Source of the DNA: Asterias amurensis
Lineage: Eukaryota > Echinodermata > Asteroidea > Forcipulatida > Asteriidae
Assembly (NCBI RefSeq): GCF_032118995.1
Contig: NC_092669.1
Coordinates: 9,733,501 to 9,797,500 of the forward strand
Reading direction: 5' to 3'
Length of the DNA: 64,000 bases
The position numbers were made by a program, and so were the translations under genes. A model generated the notes under the pieces. It saw nothing but the letters and a program-made list of their open reading frames with translations. It was not told the DNA's origin and searched no databases. Shown piece after piece: positions 62,697 through 64,000 of the stretch (its first letter is position 1; each line of letters begins with the position of its first letter).

Positions 62697-63679
62697 AGGC
62701 AGTGGACACTATTGGTAATTGTCAAAGACTAGCCTTCGCAGTTGGTGTATCTCAACATATGCATAAAATAACAAGCTTATGAAAATTTGAGCTCAATCGG
62801 TCATCGAACTTGCAAGATAATAGTGAAAGAAAAAAAAAACACCTTTGTCACAAGAAGTTGTGTGCGTTTAGATGATTCATTTCGAGACCTCAAGTTCTAA
62901 ATCTGAGGTCTCGAAATCAAATTCGTGGAAAATTACTTCTTTCTCAAAAACTATGGCACCTCAGAGGGAGCTGATTCTCACAATGTTTTATACCATCAAC
63001 CTCACCCCATTTCTGGTCACCAAGAAAGGTTTTATGCTAAAAATTGTTTTGAGTAATTACCAATAGTGTCCACTGTAGTGCTGGGCGAATAGTGAATTTT
63101 TGTTATTCGGATACCGCTGGCCAACTATCCGAAATTAACCGGATATTCGAATAGTTTTTTTTGCCGCTAGAGGGCGCTGTTCGTTTGTGAATGAGATCTT
63201 ATGGGCGGATTGATATTAGTTTTAGACAGTATCACTCGGTTCATTCATAAAAATGACCGGATCTAATTTAAAGATGGCGATTTGCTTTTTCTTTTGATCG
63301 TGATTGACTCTACGTGAAGGAAAACTTTTGTAATCTTTGAACAAATTACGTCAGAAATGTCATTGTTTTAACTCTTCACGGAGGTGAGCATAGTTAAATA
63401 CTTAATATATGCTGTTTTATGCTGTCTTAATAGAAGTTTCATAAGGATTCAGACAAAACATTCATATCAGTTGTCGCCCGACGTCCGCGGATATTCGGAT
63501 ATTAAAGAATATCCGGTTACTCGGTTGTAATTACAGAATTATCTGGTTTGTAAATAGGTATTCGCGCCCTATGCGGATATCCGGTTAAGAAAAAAAAGGC
63601 ATTCGCGGTTACGGATAGGAAAACCTATTCGCCATTAACCGGATATTCAAATAATTCGCCCAGGCCTAGTCCACTGCCT
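62697..63679. mobile_element. Family P1 TTAA-MITE, itself interrupted
   Basis: TTAA at 62693-62696 and 63680-63683. Its left end is AGGCAGTGGACACTATTGG and its right end CCACTGCCT. The hAT-like element sits 12 bases inside the right terminus. Confidence 0.92.
63076..63668. mobile_element. hAT-like non-autonomous element, 593 bp
   Basis: 8-bp target duplication GTCCACTG (63068-63075 and 63669-63676). The termini TAGTGCTGGGCGAAT and ATTCGCCCAGGCCTA are imperfect inverted repeats with the TGGGCG pattern seen in many hAT elements. The interior is rich in CGGATATTCG / CGAATATCCG words that fold on themselves. No transposase is present. Confidence 0.9.
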
Positions 63680-63720
63680 TTAAGACGAGTTACTCGCCTA
63701 ATTTAGGACTACCCTACTCC

Positions 63721-64000
63721 TAGAACTATGTATAATGTATTTCGGTTTTGTTCCGCTATCGTCTTCAACCTCATAGACGTACATCTCTCAGGACAACAAC
63801 GATACTGGTTCAATGAATTTTGGAATCACAAATCTTTTTTTTTTTTTATCTCGCCAAAATTAGGCTCGACAGGTATGTGTCCTTTGAACTCTCATTGTCC
63901 CGGGAAACAAAAAATCAACTCCGCAATCTCAAAAATGGGAAAAAATTACGCGCACGGTCAGGGACAACCGGCATTTGCAGTGTACTGGTAAAACGGAGTA
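63721..64000. other. Window end, no gene recognised
   Basis: It begins with a half-copy of the hairpin element seen at 55255 (CTCCTAGAACTATG, TTTCGGTTTTGTTCCGCTAT). The rest is mixed composition with an 87-codon frame that has no recognisable domain. Confidence 0.35.

Larger units (their letters stand above)
62634..63720. mobile_element. Family R MITE interrupted by a nested P1 + hAT insertion
   Basis: The left half (ATTTCACAAAGAGTTAGGAC, with a short internal duplication) ends at CTTGAGTTAA. The right half resumes at TTAAGACGAGTTACTCGCCT. The uninterrupted junction CTTGAGTTAAGACGAGTTAC is visible at about 44074-44093. Confidence 0.85.

Noticed and set aside
62872-63066. Small conserved protein family (S-K-S-E-V-S-K-S-N-S-W-K)
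   Set aside because: The same frame appears in every family P1 MITE copy in either orientation. It is element sequence, not a gene.
1-64000. Endogenous retrovirus, LTR element or Polinton
   Set aside because: I found no paired long terminal repeats, and no polymerase, integrase or capsid-like frames on either strand.

Overview
The window looks like nuclear DNA of a marine deuterostome invertebrate, most likely an echinoderm and perhaps a sea star. This is inferred from spliced animal exons, intronless expanded lectin and zinc-finger families, AT-rich intergenic DNA packed with short palindromic transposons, and tRNA-derived SINEs. No bacterial, phage or CRISPR features and no retrovirus-like element were recognised.

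Layout. (1) 1-2442: the last three coding exons, plus strand, of a SET-binding factor / myotubularin-related pseudophosphatase (SBF1/SBF2, MTMR5/13), encoding its C-terminal PH domain. (2) 2443-11280: 3' UTR and intergenic DNA with MITEs, a tRNA-Leu-derived SINE and one unexplained GC-richer block (about 8.0-8.6 kb). (3) 11281-17590: a 6.3-kb array of about 157 units of 40 bp, each carrying a tRNA-type B box; it appears to have grown out of a tRNA-derived SINE. (4) About 18.1-36.0 kb: a large imperfect palindrome holding six copies of a secreted C-type lectin + PAN/apple gene. Three are intact (19788-20540 +; 28323-29048 -; 33598-34320 -) and three are broken, arranged as a mirror image around about 27 kb. 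(5) 36.5-41.5 kb: tandem repeats and MITEs. (6) 41.5-62.6 kb: three tandem single-exon C2H2 zinc-finger genes on the minus strand (17, 26 and 21 fingers), each in a duplicated unit with a shared upstream exon-like segment and decayed fingers just past the stop codon. A second palindrome (about 44.7-48.66 kb) lies between the first two and carries a 1.5-kb TIR element with 9-bp target duplications. (7) 62.63-63.72 kb: a three-level nest of transposons, each step resolved by target duplications or an empty site.

The lectins are probably secreted recognition proteins and the zinc-finger proteins probably nuclear DNA-binding proteins. Both families evolve by duplication, inversion, conversion and decay. 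Because the paralogous units share flanks, many transposon insertions have an empty site elsewhere in the window, so target duplications could be read directly.
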